Assembly (NCBI RefSeq): GCF_021129305.1
Contig: NZ_JAJOMB010000002.1
Span: 248,001-312,000 of the forward strand
DNA from: Kineosporia babensis
GTDB taxonomy: Bacteria > Actinomycetota > Actinomycetes > Actinomycetales > Kineosporiaceae
Reading direction: 5' to 3'
Length of the DNA stretch: 64,000 nt
The position numbers and the translations under genes were made by a program. Below the pieces are notes generated by a model that ran no database searches, was not told where the DNA came from, and worked only from the letters and a program-made list of their open reading frames with translations. This document shows positions 7,997 through 16,636 of the stretch, piece after piece. The number at the start of each line of letters is the position of its first letter. The stretch's first letter is position 1.

Positions 7997-9628
7997 TCAG
8001 TCGGTCAGGATCCACGCGGCCGCGTCGGGCGGCAGCAGTTCACCCGCCAGGGGCGAACTCGACAGCACCACCCTGCCGGGCGGCAGCGGGACCGCAACCG
8101 CACCTGTGTTGAGCACGCAGATGAAGCCGGCGCCCCGGGCCAGGCCGAGAACATCGGATTCTTCACCCGTCCAGACCAACGGCCCGCCCCCGGCGCCGAG
8201 CTGCGGCAGCTCCCGGCGCAGCCGCAGGGCCTCGCGGTACAGCGTGAGCATCGAGTCCGGATCGCCGTCCTGAGCCTCGACCGACAACCCCGCGAACGAG
8301 GCCGGCTGCGGGAGCCAGCCCGCCGCGTCCCCAAATCCCAGGGACACTCCCTCACGCTGCCAAGGAAGCGGCACCCGGCAGCCGTCGCGCCCACGGTCGG
8401 TGTGACCGGAACGCTCCCAGGTCGGATCCTGCAGCAGTTCCTCGGGCAGGTCCTCGACCTCGGGCAGCCCCAGCTCCTCGCCCTGGTACAGGTACACGCC
8501 TCCGGGCAGCGCGAGTGCATAAAGAATGATCGCCCGGGCCCGCCGGGTGCCCAGCTCCAGGTCGGTCGGGCCCTCGGGCCAGACCGAGCGGGTGCGCTCC
8601 TGCGGGCGGCCCAGCCGGGTCACGTGGCGGGGCACGTCGTGGTTGGACAGCGTCCACATCACCGGCGCGTCCACCGACTCGTGCGCCTCCAGCGAGATCC
8701 GGGCCGTCTCGCGCAGTTCCTTGGCGTTCCAGCGGGCGCGCATCAGCTCGAAGTCGAACGCCGTGTGCAGCCGCTCGGGGCGCAGGTACTCGGCCAGCCG
8801 GGCCGAGCTCTCCACCCAGGCCTCGGCCACGAAGACCTTGGGCGGGTCGTAGGAGTCACCCACCGAGCGCCACTCCTGCCAGACCTCCAGCACCCCCGGC
8901 CGGTCCCAGTACGGGTGGTCGGGCAGCTGCACCTTGGCCAGGATCTGCTGCTCGGTGAGGTTCAGGTCGGGCAGCGCCGGATCCTTGACCAGACCGTGCG
9001 CCACGTCGATCCGGAAACCGTCGGCGCCGAGGTCGAACCAGAACCGCAGGACGTTCTCGAACTCGGCCCGGACCTCGGCGTTGTCCCAGTTCAGATCGGG
9101 CTGCTTGACGTCGAACAGGTGCAGGTACCACTCGCCGTCGGGCAGCTGGGTCCAGGCCGGTCCGCCGAACACCGAGGGCCAGTCGTTGGGCGGGGCCTGT
9201 GCCGGACCGGATCCCTGACCGGAGCGGAAGACGAACCGGTCCCGCTCGGGCGAGCCCGGGCCGGCGGCCAGCGCGGCGGCGAACCAGGGGTGCTCGTCTG
9301 AGGTGTGGTTGGGCACGATGTCGAGCAGGACCTTCAGCCCGGCGGCGTGCGCCTCGTCGATCAGGGCCCGGGCCTGCTGCAGGTCGCCGAAGGGCGGATG
9401 GATGTTGCGGTAGTCGGCCACGTCGTACCCGGCATCGGCCTGCGGCGAGGGGTACCAGGGGTTGATCCACAGCGCCTCGACCCCGAGCGCGGCCAGGTAG
9501 GGCAGGCGGGAGCGGATCCCGCCGATGTCGCCCAGGCCGTCGCCGTCGGAATCGGCGAACGAGCGGATGTACAGCTGATAGGTGACGGCCGAGCGATACC
9601 AGTTCTTGGATTCTTCTGCGCTAGTCAC
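7997..9628 (-). CDS. GH13 alpha-glucosidase / oligo-1,6-glucosidase type
   Basis: Cytoplasmic retaining alpha-glucosidase of family GH13 (subfamily 23/30-like). The (beta/alpha)8 barrel motifs are all present: DIVPNHTS, DGFRIDVAHG with the nucleophile Asp, VFVAEAW with the acid/base Glu, and LSNHDVPR with the transition-state Asp. There is no signal peptide, and the small beta domain at the C-terminus is complete. About 543 residues from GTG at 9628 (VTSAEESKNWYRSAVTYQLY); a TTG at 9658 would add ten residues that directly abut the preceding gene. It follows the DUF2505 gene by 30 bp, probably one operon. I recall the mycobacterial aglA-glbO-ettA region having similar neighbours. Exact substrate (maltose, isomaltose, trehalose) not decidable. 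Confidence 0.9.
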   Translation of the reverse strand: MTSAEESKNWYRSAVTYQLYIRSFADSDGDGLGDIGGIRSRLPYLAALGVEALWINPWYPSPQADAGYDVADYRNIHPPFGDLQQARALIDEAHAAGLKVLLDIVPNHTSDEHPWFAAALAAGPGSPERDRFVFRSGQGSGPAQAPPNDWPSVFGGPAWTQLPDGEWYLHLFDVKQPDLNWDNAEVRAEFENVLRFWFDLGADGFRIDVAHGLVKDPALPDLNLTEQQILAKVQLPDHPYWDRPGVLEVWQEWRSVGDSYDPPKVFVAEAWVESSARLAEYLRPERLHTAFDFELMRARWNAKELRETARISLEAHESVDAPVMWTLSNHDVPRHVTRLGRPQERTRSVWPEGPTDLELGTRRARAIILYALALPGGVYLYQGEELGLPEVEDLPEELLQDPTWERSGHTDRGRDGCRVPLPWQREGVSLGFGDAAGWLPQPASFAGLSVEAQDGDPDSMLTLYREALRLRRELPQLGAGGGPLVWTGEESDVLGLARGAGFICVLNTGAVAVPLPPGRVVLSSSPLAGELLPPDAAAWILTD

Positions 9629-9658
9629 GTCGGCGACGCTACCTGCGCCCACCGACAA

Positions 9659-10171
9659 CTACATGCCGTAAGGAACCTGGCGCTCCAGCCACTGCAGCCG
9701 GAACAGGTGTTCCTCCTCCATCCGCACCCGCAGCGACTCCGCGACCTCGGGCCCGCCCTTGCGGCCGAACCGTCCGTGCGTCTCCAGCTGCACCGCGCAG
9801 CGCAGCCGGGTGCCGACCGTGCCGGTCGGCTCCAGAGCCACCTGCCCGACGATCTCCACCTGGGGAGCCGAGTGCAGCTCGACCTTGTACGCGCCGACCC
9901 GGCCGCCGTTCCAGGCGGGCTGCTCCCAGAAGTGCGCCTCGGTCATCATCGACTTACCGCCGAAGAACCGGCGCGCGGGCATGATCTCGGAAGCCTGACG
10001 CTCGGTCACCTTCCGGAACACGCCGGCCCGCTCCCGCAGCTCGAGGACCCGGAAGTCCTCGTAGCCGAGATGTCTGGCCTTCTCGGTGATGTGCTCCAGC
10101 CGGGTCATCGTCCGGAACATCACCACTGGTGAGACCCCGTAGACCCAGCCCAGTTCGAACTGCGCTGACAT
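9659..10171 (-). CDS. DUF2505 family protein (SRPBCC-like fold)
   Basis: Protein of 170 residues, starting MSAQFELGWVYGVSPVVMFR with the body FRVLELRERAGVFRKVTERQ. The N-terminal strand, the hydrophobic helix and the later VGQVALEPTGTVGTRLRC strand fit the DUF2505 family, predicted to share the ligand-binding SRPBCC/START fold. ATG at 10171 has AGGAGG ten bases upstream. It is divergent from ettA and leads the alpha-glucosidase. No catalytic residue can be named and no signal peptide is seen. Function unknown. Confidence 0.7.
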   Translation of the reverse strand: MSAQFELGWVYGVSPVVMFRTMTRLEHITEKARHLGYEDFRVLELRERAGVFRKVTERQASEIMPARRFFGGKSMMTEAHFWEQPAWNGGRVGAYKVELHSAPQVEIVGQVALEPTGTVGTRLRCAVQLETHGRFGRKGGPEVAESLRVRMEEEHLFRLQWLERQVPYGM

Positions 10172-10290
10172 GGCTGAGTGTCCTCCTCGCAGCGGAGCCT
10201 AGGTCATGTTTGAAAAACATGGGACCACCGGGACGGGATGGATCTGCGCCGTGAACTGGGGAAGCCTGCGGCTGGGATAGCCTGTGGTGC

Positions 10291-11973
10291 GTGGCTGAGT
10301 ACATCTACACCATGCGGAAGGCCCGGAAGGCGCACGGCGACAAGGTCATCCTGGATGACGTGACGCTGTCCTTCCTGCCCGGCGCAAAGATCGGCGTGGT
10401 CGGGCCGAACGGGGCCGGTAAGTCCAGCGTGCTGAAGATCATGGCCGGGATCGACCAGCCGTCCAACGGGGACGTGCGGCTCGACCCGGATGCCACGGTC
10501 GGCATCCTGATGCAGGAACCGGAGCTGAACGAGTCCAAGACCGTCCTCGGCAACGTCGAGGAGGGGGTCGGCGAGATCAAGGCCAAGCTCGACCGGTTCA
10601 ACGCCATCTCCGAGGAGATGGCCGCTCCCGATGCCGACTACGACAAGCTGCTGGCCGAGATGGGCGAGCTGCAGGAGGCGCTGGACGACGCCGACGCCTG
10701 GGACCTGGACTCCCAGCTCGAGCAGGCGATGGACGCGCTGCGCTGCCCGCCGCCGGACGCCGACGTGAGCGTGCTCTCCGGTGGTGAGCGCCGCCGGGTC
10801 GCGCTGTGCAAGCTGCTGCTGAGCGCCCCCGACCTGCTCCTGCTGGACGAGCCCACCAACCACCTGGACGCGGAGAGCGTGCACTGGCTGGAGCAGTTCC
10901 TGGCCCAGTACAAGGGCGCCGTGCTGGCCGTCACCCACGACCGGTACTTCCTGGACAACGTGGCCGAGTGGATCCTCGAGCTGGACCGCGGCCGGGCCTA
11001 CCCCTACGAGGGCAACTACTCCACCTACCTGGAGAAGAAGCAGGAGCGCCTGGCCGTCCAGGGCAAGAAGGACGCCAAGCTGGCCAAGCGCCTGGCCGAC
11101 GAGCTGGACTGGGTCCGGCAGAACGCCAAGGGCCGGCAGACCAAGAGCAAGGCCCGTCTGGCCCGGTACGAGGAGATGGCGGCCGAGGCCGAGCGCACCA
11201 GGAAGCTCGACTTCGAGGAGATCCAGATCCCGCCCGGCCCGCGCCTGGGCTCGCTGGTGATCGAGACCAACAAGCTGCACAAGGCCTTCGGCGAGCGGGA
11301 CCTGATCAAGGACCTCTCGTTCACCCTGCCGCGCAACGGCATCGTCGGCGTGATCGGCCCGAACGGTGTGGGTAAGACCACGCTGTTCAAGACGATCGTC
11401 GGGATGGAGGAGCCGACCGGCGGTCAGGTCCGGATCGGCGACACGGTCTCGATCTCCTACGTCGACCAGAACCGCGGCGGCCTGGACCCGAACAAGACGC
11501 TGTGGGAGACGGTCTCCGACGGCCTCGACTACATCAAGGTCGGCCAGGTCGAGATGCCCAGCCGCGCCTACGTGGCGGCCTTCGGCTTCAAGGGCCCGGA
11601 CCAGCAGAAGCCCACCGGCGTGCTCTCCGGTGGTGAGCGCAATCGGCTCAACCTGGCGCTGACCCTGAAGCAGGGCGGCAACCTGCTGCTCCTCGACGAA
11701 CCGACCAACGACCTGGACGTGGAGACGCTCGGCTCGCTGGAGAACGCGCTGCTGGAGTTCCCGGGCTGCGCCGTGGTGATCTCCCACGACCGCTGGTTCC
11801 TGGACCGGGTGACCACGCACATCCTGGCCTACGAGGGCACCGAGGAGGACCCGTCGAACTGGTACTGGTTCGAGGGCAACTTCGAGTCCTACGAGAAGAA
11901 CAAGATCGAGCGTCTGGGTGAGGATGCGGCCCGTCCGCACCGGGTCACGCACCGCAAGCTGACGCGCGACTGA
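10291..11973 (+). CDS. ettA: ABC-F ATPase EttA (energy-dependent translational throttle)
   Basis: Soluble ABC-F protein that binds the ribosomal E site and gates the first elongation step according to ATP/ADP. The 560-residue protein has two ABC cassettes. Walker A motifs are GPNGAGKS and GPNGVGKT, signatures LSGGERRR and LSGGERNR, Walker B LLLLDEPTNHLD and LLLLDEPTNDLD. The linker between cassettes is charged and Lys/Arg-rich, including TKSKARLARYEEM. The start MAEYIYTMRKARKAHGDK and end match the EttA subgroup rather than Uup or antibiotic-resistance ABC-F. GTG at 10291. The gene stands alone and stops at the long palindrome at 11991. Confidence 0.95.
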   Translation: MAEYIYTMRKARKAHGDKVILDDVTLSFLPGAKIGVVGPNGAGKSSVLKIMAGIDQPSNGDVRLDPDATVGILMQEPELNESKTVLGNVEEGVGEIKAKLDRFNAISEEMAAPDADYDKLLAEMGELQEALDDADAWDLDSQLEQAMDALRCPPPDADVSVLSGGERRRVALCKLLLSAPDLLLLDEPTNHLDAESVHWLEQFLAQYKGAVLAVTHDRYFLDNVAEWILELDRGRAYPYEGNYSTYLEKKQERLAVQGKKDAKLAKRLADELDWVRQNAKGRQTKSKARLARYEEMAAEAERTRKLDFEEIQIPPGPRLGSLVIETNKLHKAFGERDLIKDLSFTLPRNGIVGVIGPNGVGKTTLFKTIVGMEEPTGGQVRIGDTVSISYVDQNRGGLDPNKTLWETVSDGLDYIKVGQVEMPSRAYVAAFGFKGPDQQKPTGVLSGGERNRLNLALTLKQGGNLLLLDEPTNDLDVETLGSLENALLEFPGCAVVISHDRWFLDRVTTHILAYEGTEEDPSNWYWFEGNFESYEKNKIERLGEDAARPHRVTHRKLTRD

Positions 11974-11990
11974 TCTTTCAAAGCCTTACA

Positions 11991-12040
11991 AACTAGAGAC
12001 GGTGTGGTCACCCGCGCGGGTGACCACACCGTCTCTAGTT
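11991..12040. terminator. 50-bp perfect palindrome, bidirectional terminator
   Basis: Two 25-base arms, mirror complements with no spacer, from AACTAGAGACGG to CCGTCTCTAGTT. It lies between convergent genes, 17 bp after ettA and 10 bp from the stop of the 12051 gene, so it should end transcription from both sides. Confidence 0.9.
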
Positions 12041-12050
12041 TGGTTGGCTT

Positions 12051-13043
12051 CTAGACCGCAGCTTGACGCCGCAGCACGATCAGCGCGAGCCAGCCGATCG
12101 GCACCCGGATCCAGAACGTGATCAGGCGGAACAGCAGGGCCGCGGAGAGCGCGGCGGACTCCTGCACGCCGATCGCGTAAAGCCCGGAGAACAGCGCGAG
12201 CTCGGCCGCCCCGATCCCACCCGGCACCGGCACCGCCCCGGCGATCGCCGAACCACCGATCACCACCGCAGCCATCAGGATCGGGGGTGCGCTCTCGTCG
12301 AAAGCCGCCAGCGCCGAACCCAGTACGGCCACGAAACCCAGCGTGACGGTCAGGTGCGCGGCCACCGCCAGGGCCAGCCGCTTCTTGCTGGTGACGATGT
12401 CCCGCAGCTGCGGACCGGCCTCCCGGAACGGCTTGATCACGTGGACGGTGATCAGCTCCCGCCCGCGCGGCCAGAACCGCAGCACCACCGCGACCACCGC
12501 CGCCACCCCCAGCACCACCAGCGGCAGCACCCAGGGCACGTGCGGGGCATCCGACATCGAACGCCCCGAGGCCGCCAGCAGCCCGGTCAGCGCGACCGCG
12601 GTGACCAGCACCGACATGGTCTGCACGAGCCCGACCACGGCCACCGCCACGGCCAGCGGAATGCCGCGCCGGCTCAGGTAACGCACGTTCAGCGCCAGCC
12701 CGCCTGCGCTCGCCGGGGTGATCAGGTTGACGAACGAGGTGGCCAGCTGCACCAGCGTGATCTGCCCGAAGGGGAGACGTCCCGGCGCGAAGGCGAGGAA
12801 TCCGGCCGCGCTGCCGACCACCGGCAGCACCGAGGCGAGCAGCGCCGTGGCCAGCCAGCCGGGACTGGCCTGGCTCAGCCGCTGCCCCAGGTCACTGACG
12901 TTCACCTGCTGGGTGAGCAGGTAGAACGCCAGGATCGAGGCCGCCACCAGAACCAGCCGGCCGATCAGCTGGCCCCGGCTACGACGGACCGGTTCAGCGG
13001 CGGGTTGCGCGGCTGGGGCTTCAGAGGGCACGGACACGCTCAC
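12051..13043 (-). CDS. UPF0104 / YbhN-type integral membrane protein (LPG synthase flippase-like domain)
   Basis: A 330-residue protein with about eight hydrophobic segments after a 25-residue cytoplasmic leader. The patterns ATSFVNLITPASAGGLALNVRYL and AGAVPVPGGIGAAELALFSGL are the two conserved signatures of the lysylphosphatidylglycerol-synthase transmembrane family (also AglD/MprF N-domain). There is no synthetase domain, so a lipid or glycolipid flippase role is likelier than lysyl transfer. GTG at 13043. It converges on ettA. The lipid handled is unknown. Confidence 0.8.
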   Translation of the reverse strand: MSVSVPSEAPAAQPAAEPVRRSRGQLIGRLVLVAASILAFYLLTQQVNVSDLGQRLSQASPGWLATALLASVLPVVGSAAGFLAFAPGRLPFGQITLVQLATSFVNLITPASAGGLALNVRYLSRRGIPLAVAVAVVGLVQTMSVLVTAVALTGLLAASGRSMSDAPHVPWVLPLVVLGVAAVVAVVLRFWPRGRELITVHVIKPFREAGPQLRDIVTSKKRLALAVAAHLTVTLGFVAVLGSALAAFDESAPPILMAAVVIGGSAIAGAVPVPGGIGAAELALFSGLYAIGVQESAALSAALLFRLITFWIRVPIGWLALIVLRRQAAV

Positions 13044-13204
13044 ACCTTCGCACAGCGTGCTGAGCAGCGGGAAAAGGGAGGTGCACGTTCAGGGTCGAAC
13101 CCGGGAGAACCCTGGTAAAGCCGGCAACGGTGCGCTACCGGGATCCTCGGCGACGACCGGAACCCGGAAGGCCGCGCCCTGAACCGGCGGGTGGAACTCA
13201 GAGT

Positions 13205-13825
13205 TCAGGACTGAGCGGCCCGACCCGACCGCCGGTCCCCGTCCTCGTCGCGCCTGTCCTCGTCGTCCTTCTCCTGGCCCTGCTCGTCCTCCCGCTTCTT
13301 GGCCTCCGCGTCCGCCTCCTGCTGGCCCATCTTCTCGGCCTGCTCGTGCTCGGACTCGATGTCGGAGCGGGACTGCTGCAGCTGCCCGGCGAGCTTCTCC
13401 ACCTCTTCGCGCAGCTTGTGCAGCCGGGTGCCGAGCGACTGGTGCTCGGCCTGGTCGGCACCGGTCAGCGCCTCCTCGACCAGTTCGCTGGTGCCCTGCA
13501 TGGTCTCGTGGCCGGCGTCGATCTCGGTCATCGTCAGCGCGAGCTGCTCGGCGACCTCGTTGTGACTCATCTGCTCGCTGATCGCGTCCAGCGACTTGGC
13601 CACGTTCTCGAAGGTGCCGCTGGTGCTGTCCAGCTCCTCGACGATCTTCTCGAGCGCCTCGCCGGCGATGTTGATCGACTGGCCGACCCCGTCCCAGCCG
13701 TGCTCGTAGGCGGTGTCGATCTCGTTCCGGGCGAACTCCAGGGCCTCTTCGGCGCGGTTGCGGACCTCTTCTGCCGCCGCACTCACCGCTTTGACGTCTG
13801 AGCTGATTTCCTCGGTGCGCGACAT
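13205..13825 (-). CDS. Coiled-coil protein, unknown
   Basis: A 206-residue, strongly acidic helical protein. Residues 1-150 show continuous heptad-like spacing (SAAAEEVRNRAEEALEFA; EEVEKLAGQLQQS) with a single Trp near residue 44. The last 45 residues are almost only charged or polar (EAKKREDEQGQEKDDEDRRD) and should be disordered. No signal peptide or membrane segment. ATG at 13825 with AGGGAG nine bases before. It follows the tesB gene on the same strand by about 40 bp and could be cotranscribed. I do not recognise a characterised family; a soluble scaffold or partner-binding role would be guesswork. Confidence 0.7.
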   Translation of the reverse strand: MSRTEEISSDVKAVSAAAEEVRNRAEEALEFARNEIDTAYEHGWDGVGQSINIAGEALEKIVEELDSTSGTFENVAKSLDAISEQMSHNEVAEQLALTMTEIDAGHETMQGTSELVEEALTGADQAEHQSLGTRLHKLREEVEKLAGQLQQSRSDIESEHEQAEKMGQQEADAEAKKREDEQGQEKDDEDRRDEDGDRRSGRAAQS

Positions 13826-13864
13826 TGGTCTCCCTTGTGCGTGTACCCCGTCAAAAGTCTAGGG

Positions 13865-14782
13865 TCACGCCGGCACCCGGAACATGCCCTCCTGACCCAC
13901 CGTGGCGACCAGCGTGCCGTCCTGGGCGAAGATCTTGGCCAGCCCCAGCCCGCGGGCGCCGGAGGCGGACGGGCTCTCCTCGACGAACAGGAACCAGTCG
14001 TCGAAGCGGGCCGGGCGGTGGAACCACATGGCGTGGTCCAGGCTCGCGGTCTTCATCCCGGCAGTGGCCCAGGCCAGGCCGTGGGCCCGCAGCGTGGGTT
14101 CCAGCACGGTGTAGTCGCTGACGTAGGCCAGCACGATCGCGTGCAGCAGGTCGCCCGGGGGCAGCGGGCTGGTGGGCCGGATCCAGACCGCCTGCTCGGC
14201 CACCTTCTCCGGGCCCGGGCTCAGGAACAGCGGGCTCTGCACGTGGCGCAGCTCGAACGGCTGGGCCTTCAGCAGCGGGCCCAGTTCGGTCACGCTGTGC
14301 CCGGCCGCGAGCAGCCGGTCGCGGAACGAGGGCACCTCGTCCGGGCGCGGCACCTCGGGCATCGGCGACTGGTGGTCCAGACCCTCGGCGTGCTCCTGGA
14401 ACGAGGCGATCATCGACAGGATCGGCTTGCCGTGCTGCACCGCCTGCACCCGGCGGGCGCTGAACGAACGGCCGTCCCGCAGCCGTTCCACCGACAGCTC
14501 GATCGGCACCGACGGATCGCCCGGCCGCAGGAAGTAGCCGTGAAAAGAGTGCGGCGGCCGGTCCGGGTCCACGGTCCTGGCGCCCGCGGCCAGGGCCTGG
14601 GCCAGCACCTGGCCACCGAAGACCCGGCCGTTGGGGGAGTGGAAGTTGTGCCCCAGGTAGCGGTCCTCGCCGTCCGGCTGAACGTCCAGCTTGGCGATCA
14701 GCTCCTCGACCGGTACCGGGCTCTCGGCCTCCACACCAGTGATCGCCGCCAGCGCGTCCCGCGCCCGCTCACTGCTCGTCAA
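13865..14782 (-). CDS. tesB: Acyl-CoA thioesterase II (TesB family)
   Basis: Hydrolyses medium- and long-chain acyl-CoA to fatty acid and CoA in the cytoplasm. The 305-residue protein is a double hot-dog. First domain: NGRVFGGQVLAQALAAGARTV, then HSFHGYFLRPGD. Second domain: LDHAMWFHRPARFDDWFLFV, ending with GLGLAKIFAQDGTLVATVGQEG, all TesB signatures. TTG at 14782 is supported by GGAAAGGAA six bases upstream; no better ATG/GTG exists nearby. It lies 40 bp after a TetR regulator on the same strand, likely one operon. Confidence 0.9.
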   Translation of the reverse strand: MTSSERARDALAAITGVEAESPVPVEELIAKLDVQPDGEDRYLGHNFHSPNGRVFGGQVLAQALAAGARTVDPDRPPHSFHGYFLRPGDPSVPIELSVERLRDGRSFSARRVQAVQHGKPILSMIASFQEHAEGLDHQSPMPEVPRPDEVPSFRDRLLAAGHSVTELGPLLKAQPFELRHVQSPLFLSPGPEKVAEQAVWIRPTSPLPPGDLLHAIVLAYVSDYTVLEPTLRAHGLAWATAGMKTASLDHAMWFHRPARFDDWFLFVEESPSASGARGLGLAKIFAQDGTLVATVGQEGMFRVPA

Positions 14783-14822
14783 CTCAGGTTCCTTTCCGTC
14801 CGGAAGCCGCGCGCCTGCGTCC

Positions 14823-15491
14823 TCAATCCCGGACGGTCACCATGCGCGTGGCCAGGTCTGCGTAGAGCTCCCCGATCTGCGCGGCGCTGCGGCTTCCCCG
14901 AGGGTCGTACCAGCGCGCCACGTCCACGCTCAGGGACAGCAGGGCCCGCGCGACCGCCCGGGTGTCGGGCACGTCCATCTCACCACTCGCGTTGCCGGCG
15001 CTCAGCTGGGCCTCCACCGCGCCCTCGATCCGGCGGCGGATCTCCAGCACCCGGCGCTTGTCCGGCTCGGCCAGTGCCTCCAGTTCGTGCTGCACCACCC
15101 GGGCCACCCGGTGCCGCTCGGCGTGCCAGGCGGTGAACGCCCGGATCACCGCCTGCAGTCGGCTCAGCGCAGTACCCGGCTGGTCCACCGAGCGCTCGAT
15201 CAGATCCAGGGCGGCCTCGTGCCCGACGATGCTGATCTCGGCCAGCAGCGCCTGCTTCGAGGGGAAGTGCACGTAGAGCGCGGCCGGGCTGAGCCCCACC
15301 CGGGTGGCGATGTCGCGGGTGGTGGTGGCGTGGAAGCCCCGTTCGGCGAACGCCTCGACCGCGGCCTCGACCAGCCGCCGCGCCGAGTCACCGGACCGGC
15401 CCGGGTCCTGGTTCACGCCCTTGCCGTCGCTGTCGTGGTTGGGACGGCCGTCATCGCCGTCGGTCCAGCTCGTCGTCGAGCGGGTCGCCAT
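14823..15491 (-). CDS. TetR-family transcriptional regulator
   Basis: A 222-residue TetR protein with a roughly 35-residue polar leader, then a clear helix-turn-helix (AFAERGFHATTTRDIATRVG, LSPAALYVHFPSKQALL) and a helical C-terminal ligand domain. The segment LVEAAVEAFAERGFHATT resembles regulators of acyl-CoA or steroid catabolism. It sits upstream of tesB and divergent from the SDR gene, with 184 bp between, so it probably controls a lipid/CoA-thioester regulon including both. ATG at 15491; an internal GTG at the VNQDP segment is an alternative start. Ligand unknown. Confidence 0.88.
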   Translation of the reverse strand: MATRSTTSWTDGDDGRPNHDSDGKGVNQDPGRSGDSARRLVEAAVEAFAERGFHATTTRDIATRVGLSPAALYVHFPSKQALLAEISIVGHEAALDLIERSVDQPGTALSRLQAVIRAFTAWHAERHRVARVVQHELEALAEPDKRRVLEIRRRIEGAVEAQLSAGNASGEMDVPDTRAVARALLSLSVDVARWYDPRGSRSAAQIGELYADLATRMVTVRD

Positions 15492-15675
15492 GGCGGGAGC
15501 ATGCCATGAACGGGCGCTCAGTCAAGGACACGGGCATGCTGGATCCGGGCCGGACGGCCTATTGCCGCCGGCCGACGGTGATCTGAGACTTTGGTCGGGG
15601 AGCGGACATCTCGGGCATCGATCGGGGAGTTCTGGCCGAGAGCGACGCGGCTCTCGCTGGAATGAGGAGGGGCAG

Positions 15676-16485
15676 ATGCGTCTCGACGAGGAGACGGGGG
15701 TGCAGGTCGTCACCGACGGCCCGGCGTCCCGCAGGTTTCAGGACCGGGTCGCCCTGGTCACCGGGGCCAGCCGGGGGATCGGGTTGGCGATTGCGCGCCG
15801 GCTGATCGCCGAGGGCGCCCGGGTGTGCGTCACCGCCCGCAAGACCGGGCCGCTGGAGGACGCGGTGGGCGAGCTGGGTGGGCCGGCGGTGGCGGTCGGG
15901 GTGGCCGGCCGGGCCGACGACGCCGAGCACCGTTCCACCGCGGTACAGCGCACGCTCGATGCCTTCGGACGGTTGGACGTGCTGGTCAACAACACCGGCA
16001 TCAACCCGGTCTACGGGCCCACCGCCAGCGTCGATGCGGGGGCCGCGGCCAAGGTCTTCGACGTGAACGTGATCGCCGCGCTGTCCTGGACCGACGAGGC
16101 CCGCAAGCTCGGCCTGGGCAGCCGCGACGGCGCGGCGATCGTCAACGTGGCCTCGATCGCCGGACTGCGGCCCTCGCCGGGGATCGGGGTGTACGGCGCC
16201 AGCAAGGCCGCGCTGATCCACGTCACCGCGCAGCTGGCGCTGGAACTGGCTCCGCGGATCCGGGTCAACGCGGTCGCCCCGGCCGTGGTCAAGACCCGGT
16301 TCGCGCACGCGCTGTACGAAGGGCGCGAGGAGGAGGTCGCCGAGGGTTATCCCCTGGGGCGGCTGGGTGACCCGGACGACGTTGCGGCCGCGGTCGCGTT
16401 CCTGGCCAGCGATGATGCCTCATGGATCACCGGGCAGACGCTGACCCTGGACGGTGGGGTCGGGCTGGCCGGCGGGCTGGGCTGA
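15676..16485 (+). CDS. SDR-family oxidoreductase (FabG-like)
   Basis: Short-chain dehydrogenase of 269 residues. The NAD(P)-binding loop TGASRGIG, the NNTG motif, the catalytic Ser in VASIAG and the YGASK catalytic Tyr/Lys are all present, with the SITGQ-like end WITGQTLTLDGGVGLAGG. ATG at 15676 follows GAGGAGGGG. Preference is probably for a 3-oxoacyl or 3-hydroxyacyl thioester, judging by FabG resemblance and by the TesB, TetR, MDR and thioesterase neighbours; that assignment is inference. The long upstream extension of the frame is not coding. Confidence 0.88.
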   Translation: MRLDEETGVQVVTDGPASRRFQDRVALVTGASRGIGLAIARRLIAEGARVCVTARKTGPLEDAVGELGGPAVAVGVAGRADDAEHRSTAVQRTLDAFGRLDVLVNNTGINPVYGPTASVDAGAAAKVFDVNVIAALSWTDEARKLGLGSRDGAAIVNVASIAGLRPSPGIGVYGASKAALIHVTAQLALELAPRIRVNAVAPAVVKTRFAHALYEGREEEVAEGYPLGRLGDPDDVAAAVAFLASDDASWITGQTLTLDGGVGLAGGLG

Positions 16486-16636
16486 GATTGTCGCTGAGGT
16501 TGTCGAGGACGCGGACGGGCAGGTAAGGATGCCCGGTTGCGGCGGTTTGTGTTGACCCGGCGGCAGCCGGACGGTTCAGTGTGTTCCGGCTGATCCCGCT
16601 CGGCAGCCGCGACCATTTCTGGGGCCGGAGGGTTTG

